Assembly (NCBI GenBank): GCA_016858145.1
Contig: JAEHOE010000162.1
Location: 124,001 to 188,000, forward strand
Direction of reading: 5' to 3'
DNA: 64,000 nucleotides
Source: Edaphochlamys debaryana
Lineage: Eukaryota > Chlorophyta > Chlorophyceae > Chlamydomonadales
Below the pieces are notes generated by a model, which was not told the origin of the DNA, ran no database searches, and saw nothing but the letters and a program-made list of their open reading frames with translations. The position numbers and the translations under genes are program-made. Position 1 is the stretch's first letter. Every line of letters begins with the position of its first letter. Below are positions 35,967 to 46,968 of this stretch, in pieces.

Positions 35967-37076
35967 CTGTCCTAGATGCGCCGTCAAAGCGCAGGCTATC
36001 GAGTGGGGTCGCTAGGCAGCCGCGGTGGTCGAGCCACGTTATGGCGCGGGCCTCCTCCCAGCATTCTAGGCCAGCTAGGAGTCACTCTATGGCACTATAG
36101 TCGCTGGAAAAGCATGAAAGCGAGCAGGCGGGAGTCCAGGCGCGGAGCGCACTCAAGTCACACTCGGTGTCGCTAAACTCAGCAGCGAGGCTTACAGACG
36201 TCGCAGATCAGTGGGAAAACGGTCAGGGTGCGTTCGGAGTGCGTGCCCGCGCCTCGCGAGGGCACTTCGCGTCAACCGGAAGCTGCGAACCTGGTGCTGC
36301 CGTACAGCCGTGCCACACATTCGGTGCTGCCCAACAACTTGCTCGAGTGTATGTACAGACTCCCGCCACGGCTCGCACGGATACCCTAAAGGGCTGGTCC
36401 CCGCCCCGCGACGGTTTCCTGACGATTCCCCTTCCACGAAGTAGCCATGCCCGCGGTGCGCTATGGCGCGGGGGCGATCAGTAGCTCAAGCCACCCTACG
36501 CCCTGTGCAACCCAGCGTAACCCAGCGACCACGTTGTGCCTCAAGTTGTGAAGTACTCAAAAGAAGGGGAGGGAAGGCGAGTAGGCAGGGGGAGGGAGGG
36601 GGAGGGCACGGGAGGCGGGGCACTCGACTTCAGCACTTGCCTTGTGGCTCCTTGTCTGAGCGCGGGGCCGCCGCGTGTACCCAGCGCTGGGAGTGCCGCA
36701 CGCGCTGAGGCCCCCCACTGTGCGGCTATCGTCGCTGACATCAATAGTGGTTGCTGTGAGCCAGGCTGGGCGAGGACAGGCGGGGGACCCAGGGGTCAGT
36801 CACTGCCTAAGGTTCGTGATTGCAGATTCGGGGCTCCAGACAACTCACCTTGCCCGCCGGCGGACCCCAAAGCAAGCCGTCCTGCATTGTCAGTCTGTGG
36901 GTAACGGTGCTCTCCTTGCTCGGCAGCGGCTCGCGTCTCGAATCCGAAGGGCTTCGTGCCAGACCCCACCCCTGGGTGCAGCCTGCCTGGACCTTCCCAC
37001 CCGCACCGACACCTAGCCCTTCTTTCTCACCCCCTTCCCTGCCAGCCCTCCCCCTCCCGCGCTGGTGCTTCGCGTC
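35967..37076. other. Divergent intergenic region, probable promoters
   Basis: This lies between the kinase start (minus) and the eight-Cys protein start (plus). No gene-like frame and no clear core promoter element were found. Confidence 0.5.
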
Positions 37077-39206
37077 ATGAAGCGCACACCCCTGCCCCAC
37101 CATGCCTCCAGCGCCCGCGGAGCTGCCATGGCCGTGGTGATGGCGGTGATGGCCGCAGCGCTCCTGGCCCTGCAGCTGCCCGCCTGTGCCAGGGCCGCCC
37201 CGCCGGTGCCCCCCGTCTGCGTCTACGCGGGTTACAACATGCAGGCGAGCGCTGAGCACAGAGCAGGGCCAGGTCCCAGGGCAGGGGGCGCCCACGGTCC
37301 AAGTAAAGCGCCTCGGCTGTCGGCTGGGGTGATGAGGGGTGAAGCAGGAAGGCGTGAGCGGCATGAGGAAGGGCGGGGGCAACGCGAGCCTGCCGGCCTA
37401 TAGGGTGCGGCAGTCCGGGGGCCAAGGTCAGGGGTATGTATGAGCTGTACTTGCCACCGAGCACGCAATACGGTCAGGCGCGCTGTCGTCCATAAGAGAG
37501 CGCCGAGGCTTCATGGCCCTACCTGCCCTACACGTTGTAAGCACGGTCTGCCGCTCCTTCCTACACTCGTCCTCCCTCCACCTGCCTGCCCGCTTGCTCG
37601 ATACCCCGCTCGACACACCCGGCCCGACCGATGCCACAGAACCGCTGCACCCCGGACCTGCACAACGTTACCCGCACCCTCATCGGCAAGGCCCAGGGAC
37701 TGGACCAGGACCTCAACGTGAGTGGCCGTATTGCTGTAGAGCTGACGATCCGGCTGACAAGAGACCACTTCAGCCTCGGTAGTTGCGTACTGCCGTGGCC
37801 ATTTAATGATGACAGAGCTGGCGGCATGCACGGGGCCTTGAGGGGGGGTCATGGGCCGTCTAGGCCCCAAGGCGGAGGCTTGGTGACGCGTCCACTGTGG
37901 TTGAAGGGGGTGCCCTTCCCGACTATCCTCATCAGCCCCGCCCCACGAGTTTTGCCGGGTCAGACAGAGTAGCGAACGTGGGGTGATGGCGCGCAAGTGT
38001 GTCACTAGTTTGCGTGGCAGGCTCCAGCTTCCGTCCCGCCTCCCCTGTCCCGGCAGATCTCCACCCCCGTGCTGACGGCCTACCTGGAGTCCCCCGAGGC
38101 CCCCACCCCCACCAAGGGGTGCTGCGAGGCGTCCGGTGCCTTCATCAACCTGGTGGGTGTAGTGGGTGGGTGGGCGGTTGGCCTCAGGCTGATGGGCCTT
38201 CGCAGAGACTGGGGTCAGATGGGCTGGCACTGTTGCAGGTTGATGGAGACGCAGGTTTGCAGGGCCCTGAGCAATGGCGTAGCTTTGAGGACTGAGTGGG
38301 AGCCGGCAGGCGGGGGAGCATAGCAGGGAGGAGGGTCGGGGAAGGACGGGATAGGGGGTAGGCGGGTATGAAGGCGAGGCATTCTGCTGCTACAAGCAGG
38401 ATCCAAGGCCAACGAAATCCAGACGATATGGGCTAGCTGCAACGGGTACAGAGCCCTACCATATGTCCGGCGACTTCCTGCGTCCTCAGTCCCGCGCAGG
38501 CTCGCCCAACACCTCCCGCGTGCCCCAAACCCCGCCCCGCCCCCCTCGGACCGCCTCGCTGCCCCGCAGTACTGCATGTGCTCCCCGGCCATGGTGCAGG
38601 AGTTCAACGAGTTCATGGACTGGCAGCAGCTGATGGCGAGTGAGTGGGTGTGCAGGTGCAGCTAGCGTTGAGAAGAGCTACGCAGTGGAGAGCTGCATGG
38701 TTATGGTGCAGCGTTGAGACGAAACATGCCGCCTGGTGGGCTGGGAGGGGGGGCGCAGCTTGGCGTGGCAGGGAGCAGCGTGGCAGGTGTGGGCGGGGAG
38801 GGCCGGGAAGCCAACCGGGTCGGGTGGACCGGTTGCAGGGTACCGAGCTACCGACACGCAGTAGTGGGTTGCGAAGTGCAGCAGGCCGTGATGTGTTAGG
38901 GCGGCAGCTGGGAACTACTGAGGGCCCTGGGGGCGCGGGGCAGCGGCCGGGGCCAATGGCTCGGATGCAAGGGATAGCGCCCTCACAAGGAGGAGGAACC
39001 TTGGGCACCTGCACCCCATCCTCGCACTCCGTATCTGCGTGTCCCATTCGCTCCTCCCCTCTGAGGCTGAGCTGGATGACCGTTGACTTCCCCCCCACTG
39101 CTTTCCCCCAGTCATTGCCTACCTGCAGCGCCGCTGCGCAGACATCAACCGCCCCATCCCCGAGCTGTTCGCGCCGCCGGACAACTGCCCCGAGTACCCT
39201 ATCTAA
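37077..39206 (+). CDS. Small secreted eight-cysteine protein (nsLTP-like pattern)
   Basis: Exons: 37077-37244, 37640-37717, 38057-38152, 38570-38639, 39112-39206; 168 residues. The N-terminus has a hydrophobic signal segment (AVVMAVMAAALLALQLPA) with a likely cut near residue 40. The mature part has exactly eight Cys in the order C48, C59, C104-C105, C116-x-C118, C146, C163. That is the C..C..CC..CxC..C..C order of the plant lipid-transfer/2S-albumin eight-cysteine motif. Spacing is unusual: 44 residues before the CC pair and only 10 between CC and CxC. The likely setting is the extracellular space or a secretory compartment; lipid binding is a guess. The first intron begins with GC (atgcag|gcgagc), the only phase-0 donor available there. 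TGTAA at 39436 follows the stop by 230 nt. Confidence 0.72.
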
Positions 39207-39435
39207 CCAACCACCCTGCTCAGCACTCTATCAGTGGCCTTCACGTCACTCAGTTGGCTTAGCAGACCGCACCACAACCTAGCTGCCGGCCCGTTCGCGT
39301 GGCTGTGCTGACGAAGATATTGGCTCCGTGTTGAGGGTGTCTCCGGATTGCCTATGCGACCTGGAGGATCATGCGCGGTTGCGTTGCTGGGTTGCTCCCA
39401 AGAGGCGTAGTTGCAAGCCTCAGCCGCCAGGCCCC

Positions 39436-39440
39436 TGTAA
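39436..39440 (+). terminator. Candidate poly(A) signal (TGTAA)
   Basis: TGTAA lies 230 nt past the stop codon of the eight-Cys gene, on the coding strand. Confidence 0.5.
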
Positions 39441-39564
39441 TGTTCTGGCACATGTGCTAACCCAAGTTCTTACCGACCTTCCCCTTAGCCGCTGCGCTCA
39501 GCAACGGTCCGGTCATTCGCCCTGATACCGAGACTCCTTGCATTGCACCACAAGGGCACCACAA

Positions 39565-39686
39565 GGACCAAGCGCACTCCCCCAGCCAAGCCACAACGCA
39601 CAACGTCCGTAGACTACGTTGACCCGGCCAGCACAACTTGGACCAAGCGCACTCTTCCAGCCAAGCCACAACGCGCAACGTCCATA
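39565..39686. repeat. 47-nt direct repeat, two copies
   Basis: 39565-39611 and 39640-39686 share ggaccaagcgcactc, then ccagccaagccacaacgc and caacgtcc, with few differences. The spacing is 75 nt. It lies between two convergent 3' ends. Confidence 0.8.
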
Positions 39687-40038
39687 CATCAATTCATCAA
39701 TGAGCCCGGCCGGAAAGAGGGCGGGCACCCAGATGCCCCAGCCTCGGTGCGCCCACCCCGCCACACCCTGTTCTACACGCCGAGCGTGCCAGTGTGCACT
39801 GCGCTGCATTGCGCTTTGCTTCAAACCCTGCTCTACTACTGTCATGTGCCCAGGTGTGCGTCTCTCGAGATCCGCTAGCGCTTGCCTTAGGGTTACCTTC
39901 GCTGTGGTGCCACACTCGTAGGCCTCACCTCACCGCTCCAGCTCGGAAGGCAATTCACAGATACACGATCCGCATGACCAAACTCAATCACTAGAATAAC
40001 GGTCGCCCAAAGTGCACGGCAAGACACTGCTATATGCC

Positions 40039-40302
40039 TTAAGCCACCTCCGAGGACTGCGGCTGAGCGGCCACCGGAGCCTGGATTGCTGCCCGGCACA
40101 CCGCCTTATGGCCCTCCCGCCAGTGCGCCTGCTGGCACTCCCGCGAGCAGTACCGCACCGCCCCCCCGCAGCCGCCCCCGCAGGCCTTGAGCGGCAGCTG
40201 CGCCTCGCTGGGCCCCGCCACGTTGGTGCACCCCGGGTGGGAGCAGCCCGGCAGCAGGCGGAGCGCCTCCGCGTGCGGGAGCAGCAGCGAGGCAGCGCCC
40301 GC
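40039..40302 (-). CDS. MYND zinc finger, separated from its gene by an in-frame TAG
   Basis: This is the direct in-frame continuation of the gene above, 87 codons to a TAA at 40041. It reads LLLPHAEALRLLPGCSHPGC, then LKACGGGCGG, RYCSRECQQAHW and GHKAVC. The Cys and His order is that of a MYND finger (paired CxxxC, YCS.ECQ..HW..GHK..C), a protein-interaction zinc module. No splice site pair was found that would remove the TAG: the nearest donor (gag|gtgcgg) has no acceptor before the finger. The finger is therefore translated only by stop readthrough, by RNA change, or not at all. A sequencing error is also possible. Confidence 0.75.
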   Translation of the reverse strand, partial: AGAASLLLPHAEALRLLPGCSHPGCTNVAGPSEAQLPLKACGGGCGGAVRYCSRECQQAHWREGHKAVCRAAIQAPVAAQPQSSEVA

Positions 40303-43300
40303 CTAGCGCCGCACCTCAACAGGTGGAGACGCGCCTCCAACCCCTGCCCCTGCCTCGGCTGCCCCTGCCTCGGCCAACCCAGAAGGCCCCGCCCCTGCCC
40401 CTGCCCCCGCCTGCGCCGCCCCCGCTGCCGCCCCTGCGCCGCCCAGGACCCGCTCCACCGCCGCAAGCAGCGCAGGCGCCTCGGCGGGGCCGCCCTCGCG
40501 CAGCAGTTTGCGCATTGACCGGAACAGTCCCGGACGCGTGACGGCGCCCGAAGCCGCAGCGTCGGAGGGCCCGTTGGCTGCCTCGGTCAGGGCGCTCTGA
40601 AAGAGTGACTTGGGGCGAGCCGTGTGGGCTGCACCGGTCATCCCCCGTAAGAGGGCGGACATCCCGGCAGTGCGGCTGCCAGCGCGCGCTGCGGCGGCTA
40701 GGTACGGCGGTGCCCGCGCCACCAGGGCCCATAGTGCTGACTGGAACGGCTGCACCAGGGCTGAGGAAGGGCCCTCCGCTCTGAGCAGGGGTTCAGCGAC
40801 CGTCAGCAGGAGGTTGAGATTGATACCCAACGGGGGAGGGCCCCCTGACACGTCAGACGAGGAGTGCGACCCGCCGCCGGGGATGGCGTGTGCGTCCGGT
40901 GCCGCGGACATGCTGGGCTGCAGAGGCACCGCTGCTCCGCCCCCATGCTCACTGCCCGTCGCCTCGCCCTCAGGCGACGGGAGGGGCGGGCAGGCGGCCG
41001 CCACCAGGGTCGGCACCCAGCTGAGCAGCAGGTCGACGAGGGCGTGGGTTGCCCACCAGAACGGGTCACGCTGGCTCTTCACGTAAGCAACCTTCGCCAG
41101 GGCCGTCAAGACCTCCTGGGCCGCGGGCAGCAGGCGCGCCGCCACGTAGGACATGGTGAGCGGCCACCGCTCCGGCGGTGCGGGGCGGTCGGGGTAGCGG
41201 ACGACGGCGCTCGAGAGGCTGGTGCCGGGCGAGAACATGTGGGTTGCGAGGTGGAGGAAGTCGTCGAGTGTACTGAGGTCGTTCGGGTCGGAAGAGGGAA
41301 TGGTGGTGGCGCCTGCGCCGGCCTTCAACAGCCGCTTGGCGACCGTGGCGGCTAGGGAGGCGGCTTGCGCTGGCTCGCCAAAGGCCAGCACCTCCGCCCA
41401 GACACTCGCTGGGCCCGTGGTGAACGTCGGCCGGGTCTCCACGGGCGGGCAGTCGGTCCGCTGCCTCAGCAGGCGCTCCAGGGCCGGCAGGTAGCCGGCC
41501 GACAGCGCCGCAGCCACGTCCAGACCGGGGCGGGCGGGCGGGCCTGCGGGAGCGGGACAGTGGGGCAGCGACATACGACGCTGACTCGCTGAGCACTGAC
41601 GCACCGACGACATACGTGGCGGCCTCACAGCCAAACAAGGAACTGAGCGGCCCCGGGCTCACCAACAATGTTGAACCCGCAAAGCCATCACCCTTCCCCA
41701 CGCCTACATGTCTGATGTGAGGTCCAGGGGAGCGACATCATATTGACGAGGCCGGCATCGTCCGCAAGGGCCTCCTGCCCGACCCACGCCAGCACCGCGC
41801 GCCAGTACGCCCGCAGCCGCCGCAGCACCCACGCCGGCGCCTCCCCAGCGCCCCTCGCGGGATCGTACACACTCAGCGGTGCACCCAGGGCCGCCCGTGC
41901 CAGCTTCAGCCCATCCAGGCCCAGCTCCAGGGCGTCCGTGCGCCTCAGCCGGGCGGACGGCCGGACGCCGCCTGCTCCGCCCTGCCCCTGCGCCTGCCCC
42001 GCCTGCGCCTGCTGCGCCCCCTGCCGCCACTGCGCCGGCTCGTGCAGTGCGTACAGCGCCTCCAGGTCCTGCGGCGAGAGGGCGTCCAGGTCCCCGCCGC
42101 CGCCCAGGCTCCGTGCCGCCGCGCCCGCGACCCGCATGCTCAGCTCAAAGCCGGCGGTGGAGTTGGCGTATGGCTCGCCCCGCACGAGCGCGTCGACGAT
42201 CCCTCGGGCCCTATCGGCGCTGTCGGTCGTTCTCTTCAAGAAAGACTCCCGTCTGTTTTTCTCTAGGTCGCCTTTCCACTGAGACAGTGCCTCGCTTGAT
42301 GCGACGCAGTGCTGCACGGCGCTCAGCAGCGCCCTCTCCGAGAAGTGCGCAGGCCCCGAGGGCGGCAGAGGCCCGGGCGGCGGAGGCAGGGCGTCCTCCG
42401 GCATGTCCACAGGTTTCGGCCAGTACGCCCTGTCATTCGCGGTCACGAGGTTTAGTACGCTCCGCTGGTATGCAATCCACACCGCCAGCGCCTCTCGAGC
42501 GATCTCCGTGCTTGCCGGCCGCGTGTCTCCGAGCCGCAGCCTCCGGCCCTTCCGGTCCGTCAGGGGCACCACGGCCACGGGCGAAAGTGCCGCCGAGCTG
42601 CTGGGCCCCGCAGCCCCCGCAGCGCCCGGCAGCGGCAAACCGAAGGAGGGGCCGCCGTCCAGCGCCGAAGCCAGGGCCAGGAGGTGGGAGGTGAGGAGGT
42701 AGGGCACGCAGGGCCCCACCATCTCCTTGTACGAATGCTTGGTCCGCACCAGCTTGAGGGAGCCGCACATGCTCTTAGCCGCTGACAGCGTCTCGTCCTC
42801 TGCACCCTGGCAGGCTGCGAGGGCGATGACGAGGCGAGCGTGGTGCTCCAACACGCGGCTGGCAGTCAGCTCGTCGGTCAGCAGGGACGCCAGCTCGAGC
42901 CACAGACGTTTGGACTCCCCGTCCTCCTTCGCCCGCAGGCGCTGCACGTCCGTTAGGTGGTGCAGAAGGGACTGCACCTCCAGTCCTGCTAATGTAGCTT
43001 CCCGCGTGCTGCTCTGCGGGGGCCGCGGCCGCTGGGCGCTGAGGGAGGATGTGGTGGAGGCCAGGAGGGCAGCGTAGCCGCGCAGGATGTGGCCCTTGAG
43101 GAGGGCGACGCACAGCAGGCGGGAGGGGAGGATGTCTGGGCTTGCAGCAGTAGAACTGCAGTCGATGCCGCCGAGCGTCTTTGCCAGGCTGGACCGCAGT
43201 CTCGAGTAGGCGGCACGGAGATTGTGCGGAACGGCGCCAGGCTGGGCGGATGGTGCCGGGCGAGCGCGCCGCAGCGCCAGCCCGAGCAGCGCGGCCAGGC

Positions 43301-43532
43301 CTGCGCGCCCCTCATCGCCCACAGCGGACCATGTGGATCCTCCGGTCTGGTCAGCTGCTGCAGCTGCCTCGTGGACTCGCGCTGCGGACCATGCGCACCC
43401 ATCCTTGCCGTCCTTGAGCGCCAGCGCTTGAGCACCGTAATCCCTGAGCTTCTTGGCCGCAGCTTGGTGCCTCTGCTCGGCTGCCTGCTCTAGCGCGGTC
43501 TTGCGCGCTGCTGCGACTTGACGCGGAGGCAT
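40303..43532 (-). CDS. MYND-family protein, main body
   Basis: Exons: 43532-41702 and 41543-40303; 1,023 residues to the TAG. The start at 43532 (MPPRQVAAARKTALEQ) is supported because the pseudogene copy at 57198 begins with nearly the same codons; an upstream in-frame ATG at 43730 is possible. The protein is largely helical and Ala/Leu-rich, with landmarks LLTSHLLALASALDGGPSFG, VVPLTDRKGRRLRLGD and LDVAAALSAGYLPALERLL. In the family this body precedes a C-terminal MYND zinc finger. Here the finger follows in the same frame but after an in-frame TAG (40305-40303). The single intron (41701-41544) joins phase 1 to phase 1; its acceptor is conserved in the pseudogene. The molecular role of the family is unknown to me. 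It is divergent from the Trm10 gene, 339 nt between starts. Confidence 0.75.
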
Positions 43533-43795
43533 ATGGCAGAGCTCCGCTTGAGATGCTGACGCAAAATCAAGGTCCCAGCAGTCAGAACGCGTGCCTGTTG
43601 TCGTGTAGAAGTATTGGCCTGAGATTTTGTGCAGCATAGTTTGTGCAGCGACAACGTTTAGCCTGCCGGGGTCCGGACCAGAGAGCACGGGCCCCAGGCC
43701 TTCCCATGCAGCGACAGCTGCCAACTGCATTGTGCCACTCGCTTGCGCCTTCAGCGCCTGGAGGCCCAATGTTCACCTTGCTTGTACCGTAGCTC

Positions 43796-43800
43796 TATAA
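43796..43800 (+). promoter_or_regulatory. Possible TATA box of the Trm10 gene
   Basis: TATAA stands 72 nt before the ATG at 43872, in the divergent region shared with the MYND-family gene. It is a simple match only. Confidence 0.3.
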
Positions 43801-43871
43801 CCGCTTCACCCACGCTGTGCACTGGCCGACTTTAGCAATCGTAGGCACAGTAAGTCGCTGATAAGCTACCG

Positions 43872-46800
43872 ATGGGTGGCAGCAAAAGCAAGCACATACA
43901 AACAGAGACAGAGCATGCAGGCGGCGGCGGCGTAGCGGGCGCCACGCATGCAAGCGAGCGACGGGCACCTGTGGAGCGGGCTGGAGCAGAGCGCGATGAA
44001 AGCACCGCTAGCGTGGGAGATGCGCCCTCCACGTCGGGGCGGAAGGTGAGCGGGGGGAAGCAAAACCCGACGGCGGACACCTGCGGGGTGCGGCCTGCCA
44101 TCCGCACGTCCCGCACGGCAGGAGGCGCACGCGGTTCGCTCAGAAAGCGGGTCCAAAGCTACCGATGTCAGTTGCGGGGTCCTGCCTTGGGTTGCGCGCA
44201 GGGGAGAAGGCGCACCGTTCGCCTTTCGCCACGGCCTTTCGCCACGGCCACGCTGGCCCCCAGCCCATTCTCGTCTGGCATCCCCTGCGTAACCCCCGCC
44301 TCCGCAGTCTAAAGCTGACAGGGCGTCGGAGTTTGAGGAGAAGCGCCGCCTCAACAACTCACGCCGCACGGCCCGCACCCGGGAAGCCAAGAAGTCCAAG
44401 AAGGCCGCACAGCGGTGCGATTCGACGGGGCCGGGGGCCTTGGGACGATACCGGCACCTCTCTCAGCACCTGGCTGTTGCCTGCTCTCCCCTTTACGGCC
44501 AGCCGCCCCCCCCCCGCCACCTCACCCAGCTCCGTCCCACCTCGTCCCACCAGCCGCGCTCACACCTCCCCTGCTCCCCTTCCTCCACGGTCCACGCCGC
44601 ATGCGCTCTCCTGCCAGCGCCGCTGAGCAGGCCCTGGTCGCTGCCATGACGGAGGAGGAGCTGGCTGCCTGGAGGGCCGCCAAGGCCGCGGAGCGGGACG
44701 CCAACGGCGCGGCGGTGGCGGCGCAGGTGGCCAGGGTGGCGGCGGCGCTGGCCAACGGCGGCCCCGGCAGCGGCCCGGACGTGGCCCTGCGGGTGGTCAT
44801 TGACTGCTCCTTTGCGCCCGACGCCCCGGCCAAAGAGGTGCGCCCGTACGACCGTGCGGGCGGTGGAGAGCGGCAATGGAGATGGGCTGCCGATGGGAGG
44901 GCGAGAGGCGGCTGCGGCGGCAGCGGCGGGGTCAGGGGCCAGGAGCAAGGCGACAGCGCTTGGAGGCGCGTTGGGGCGTAAGGGGCAGCCTGCCCACCTC
45001 CATTCTTGACCGCTGCCACCCAACCTCTAGCACAGATTTCATATACACCCCGCACTCTGTTTGCCCCATTTGACGCCCTCGCAGCTCCGCAGCCTGTGCA
45101 AGCAGATCGAGAACGCGGCGGCGCTGAACAAGTTCCACCCCACGCCCTGCTGCCTCACCGTCACGTCCTGGCGGGAGCCGCTGCCGACCATTTCCGGCAA
45201 CGCGGGCTGGCGGGTCGTCAAGATGGAGGAGGGAGCCACGGAGGCGTTTCCGCCCGAAAAGGTGATTGTGGCAGCGCAGGCCTCCAGGCATTGGCCCGCG
45301 TGCGGATTCGGCAGTACATGCATTAGGAGGGCATCGGACCTCATGCTTGGCGGCACGCTGCAGGCTCTTGCGTTGGGTTACGGTACTTGACGTGCCGCCC
45401 TGCCGCGCACGCAACCTGTAGCAGATCACCCCTTGCCCCGAGCCAGACCCGCCCCTCTAATCCTCGCCTCCACCCCACGCCTCCGCCCCACGCCTCCCCC
45501 CCCTGATAGGTCGTGGTCCTCAGCCCCGACGCCACGGAGCCCCTGGAGGGGGTGGACACGGAGCACGTGTACGTCATCGGGGGCATCGTGGACCGCACAC
45601 ACAGGAAGGGCGTGACGCTCAAGTACGCGGTGGGTGCAGGGGCGTGGCAGGCAGGGAGCCTAAGGGCAAGGGAGGTGGCTTCGGCGGGTGCTGCGGTCGG
45701 GTCGGAATGCGGAGAGGAGGGGACAGGGGCTGTGTGTCAGCCAGCCGGGAGGAGGTGGGGCAGCCTGAGCGCACGGCCCTTGTGATGCGCGCATTGCCAG
45801 CAACACGGTGCAAGCGGACAGCGCAGGTTTGACCGTCTCAGGCAACCCGGCTTTCACACCCCGGGGGAGTGACACGCTCAGCCCTAAGCTTGACGCCTGA
45901 CGAATCTTTCCCGCGGTGCCCTCCCGCTGTCCCGGTCCGCAGGAGGCCCAGCAGGTGGCCTGCCGGCGGCTGCCCATTGCCGAGAACGCCGAGGCCCTGG
46001 GACTGGTCAAGGGCACGCGCAAGAAGTGAGCGCCGCCCCGCCCCCGCCCTGCCCCGCCCCCCCCCTGCTGGTACCGACACTCGTGGCTCGTTCCCCCTAG
46101 CGCTTCGCCTGCAGCCGCAAGTCAGCCCGCCTGGTTGCTTTCTCACGTTCGGCACTGACCGGCACTTGCGGCTCGTTCCCTAGCTGTCCGCGTGCAGCCG
46201 CCTGCCTGGACTGGTTGCCGCCCTACTGCGCGACGGGTTGCTTTGACACGTCCCCTGTGCCTTGCCCCCGCAGCCCCATCCTCAACATTGACTCCGTGGT
46301 GGCCGCGCTGCTGCTCTTCCGCGACACGGGTGGGTGGGCGCCTGGCGATCTGTCGCCGGGAGGCATGACACGATCCGGAGGCCGGGGGGGGGGCATGAGA
46401 TGGCTGTGTGGCCGAGGGGCAGGGGCCAGGGCCCACGAGTCACGCGTCGGGTGGGTGGGAAGGGTCGCAGCTGGTGCCCGGCTGCTCCAGCCACCCCGCG
46501 TTTTCGTTGACACGGGTTGTTAACCGCCAGGCCTTCAGGCGTATCCTCGTGACACGCCCTCGGCCGCACTGCTTCTGCCCCCGTAACCCCGTGCCCCAAC
46601 CCTTGCGTTGCGCTGGGGCCCTCGGCGCAGGCGACTGGGTGCAGGCTCTGGACGCCGCCATTCCCCAGCGCAAGCGCAAGCCGCAGCTTAAGGGCCTCAT
46701 ACCGCCCCAGGCCCGGAGCGGGGCGGCGCCAGGGGCGCACGGCGCGGAGGCGGCGGCAGGGGAGGAGCAGGCGGAGGGCGCCGAGGATTCTGAGCAGAGC

Positions 46801-46968
46801 GACGAGCTGTCGGGGCAGGGGGGCGACGGGGCAGATGAGGAGGAGCGGGAGGAGGAGCGGGGGGCGGGCCGGGAGGAGGGACAGGGGGAGGAGCGGGAGG
46901 AGGGGACAGGCCGCGTGCGGGAAGCGGTGCTGGCGGGGGCCGGCGGCGGGGCGGCGACCGGTAACTGA
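43872..46968 (+). CDS. TRM10: tRNA (guanine-9-N1)-methyltransferase, Trm10 family
   Basis: Exons: 43872-44045, 44308-44414, 44618-44837, 45085-45261, 45510-45629, 45943-46025, 46274-46329, 46631-46968; 424 residues. Trm10 enzymes use S-adenosylmethionine to methylate N1 of purine 9 in tRNA. A basic N-terminal region (EEKRRLNNSRRTARTREAKK, residues about 68-90) resembles the RNA-binding arm of the family. The SPOUT catalytic part has VVVLSPDATE, then VYVIGGIVDRTHRKGVTLKY (about residues 247-265), RRLPIAEN, ILNIDSVVAALLLF and DWVQALDAAIPQRKRK, all in Trm10 order. After the core the protein continues for about 90 residues rich in Glu, Gly and Ala (340-424), not typical of short Trm10 proteins. 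It is likely nuclear or cytosolic. All junctions are in phase. TGTAA occurs at 48244, about 1.3 kb past the stop. Confidence 0.9.

Larger units (their letters stand above)
39207..40038. other. Convergent intergenic region
   Basis: This holds the 3' end of the eight-Cys gene, a pair of 47-nt repeats, and the 3' end of the MYND-family gene. No other gene was seen. Confidence 0.6.

Noticed and set aside
41219..41600. Separate gene starting near 41634 upstream of the second MYND-family exon
   Set aside because: The conserved protein begins only after the acceptor at 41544; upstream residues have no counterpart in the pseudogene copy.
41688..41701. Stop of the first MYND-family exon frame as a true gene end
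   Set aside because: A donor (c|gtgggg at 41701) joins in phase to the conserved acceptor at 41544, and the pseudogene shows both halves in order.
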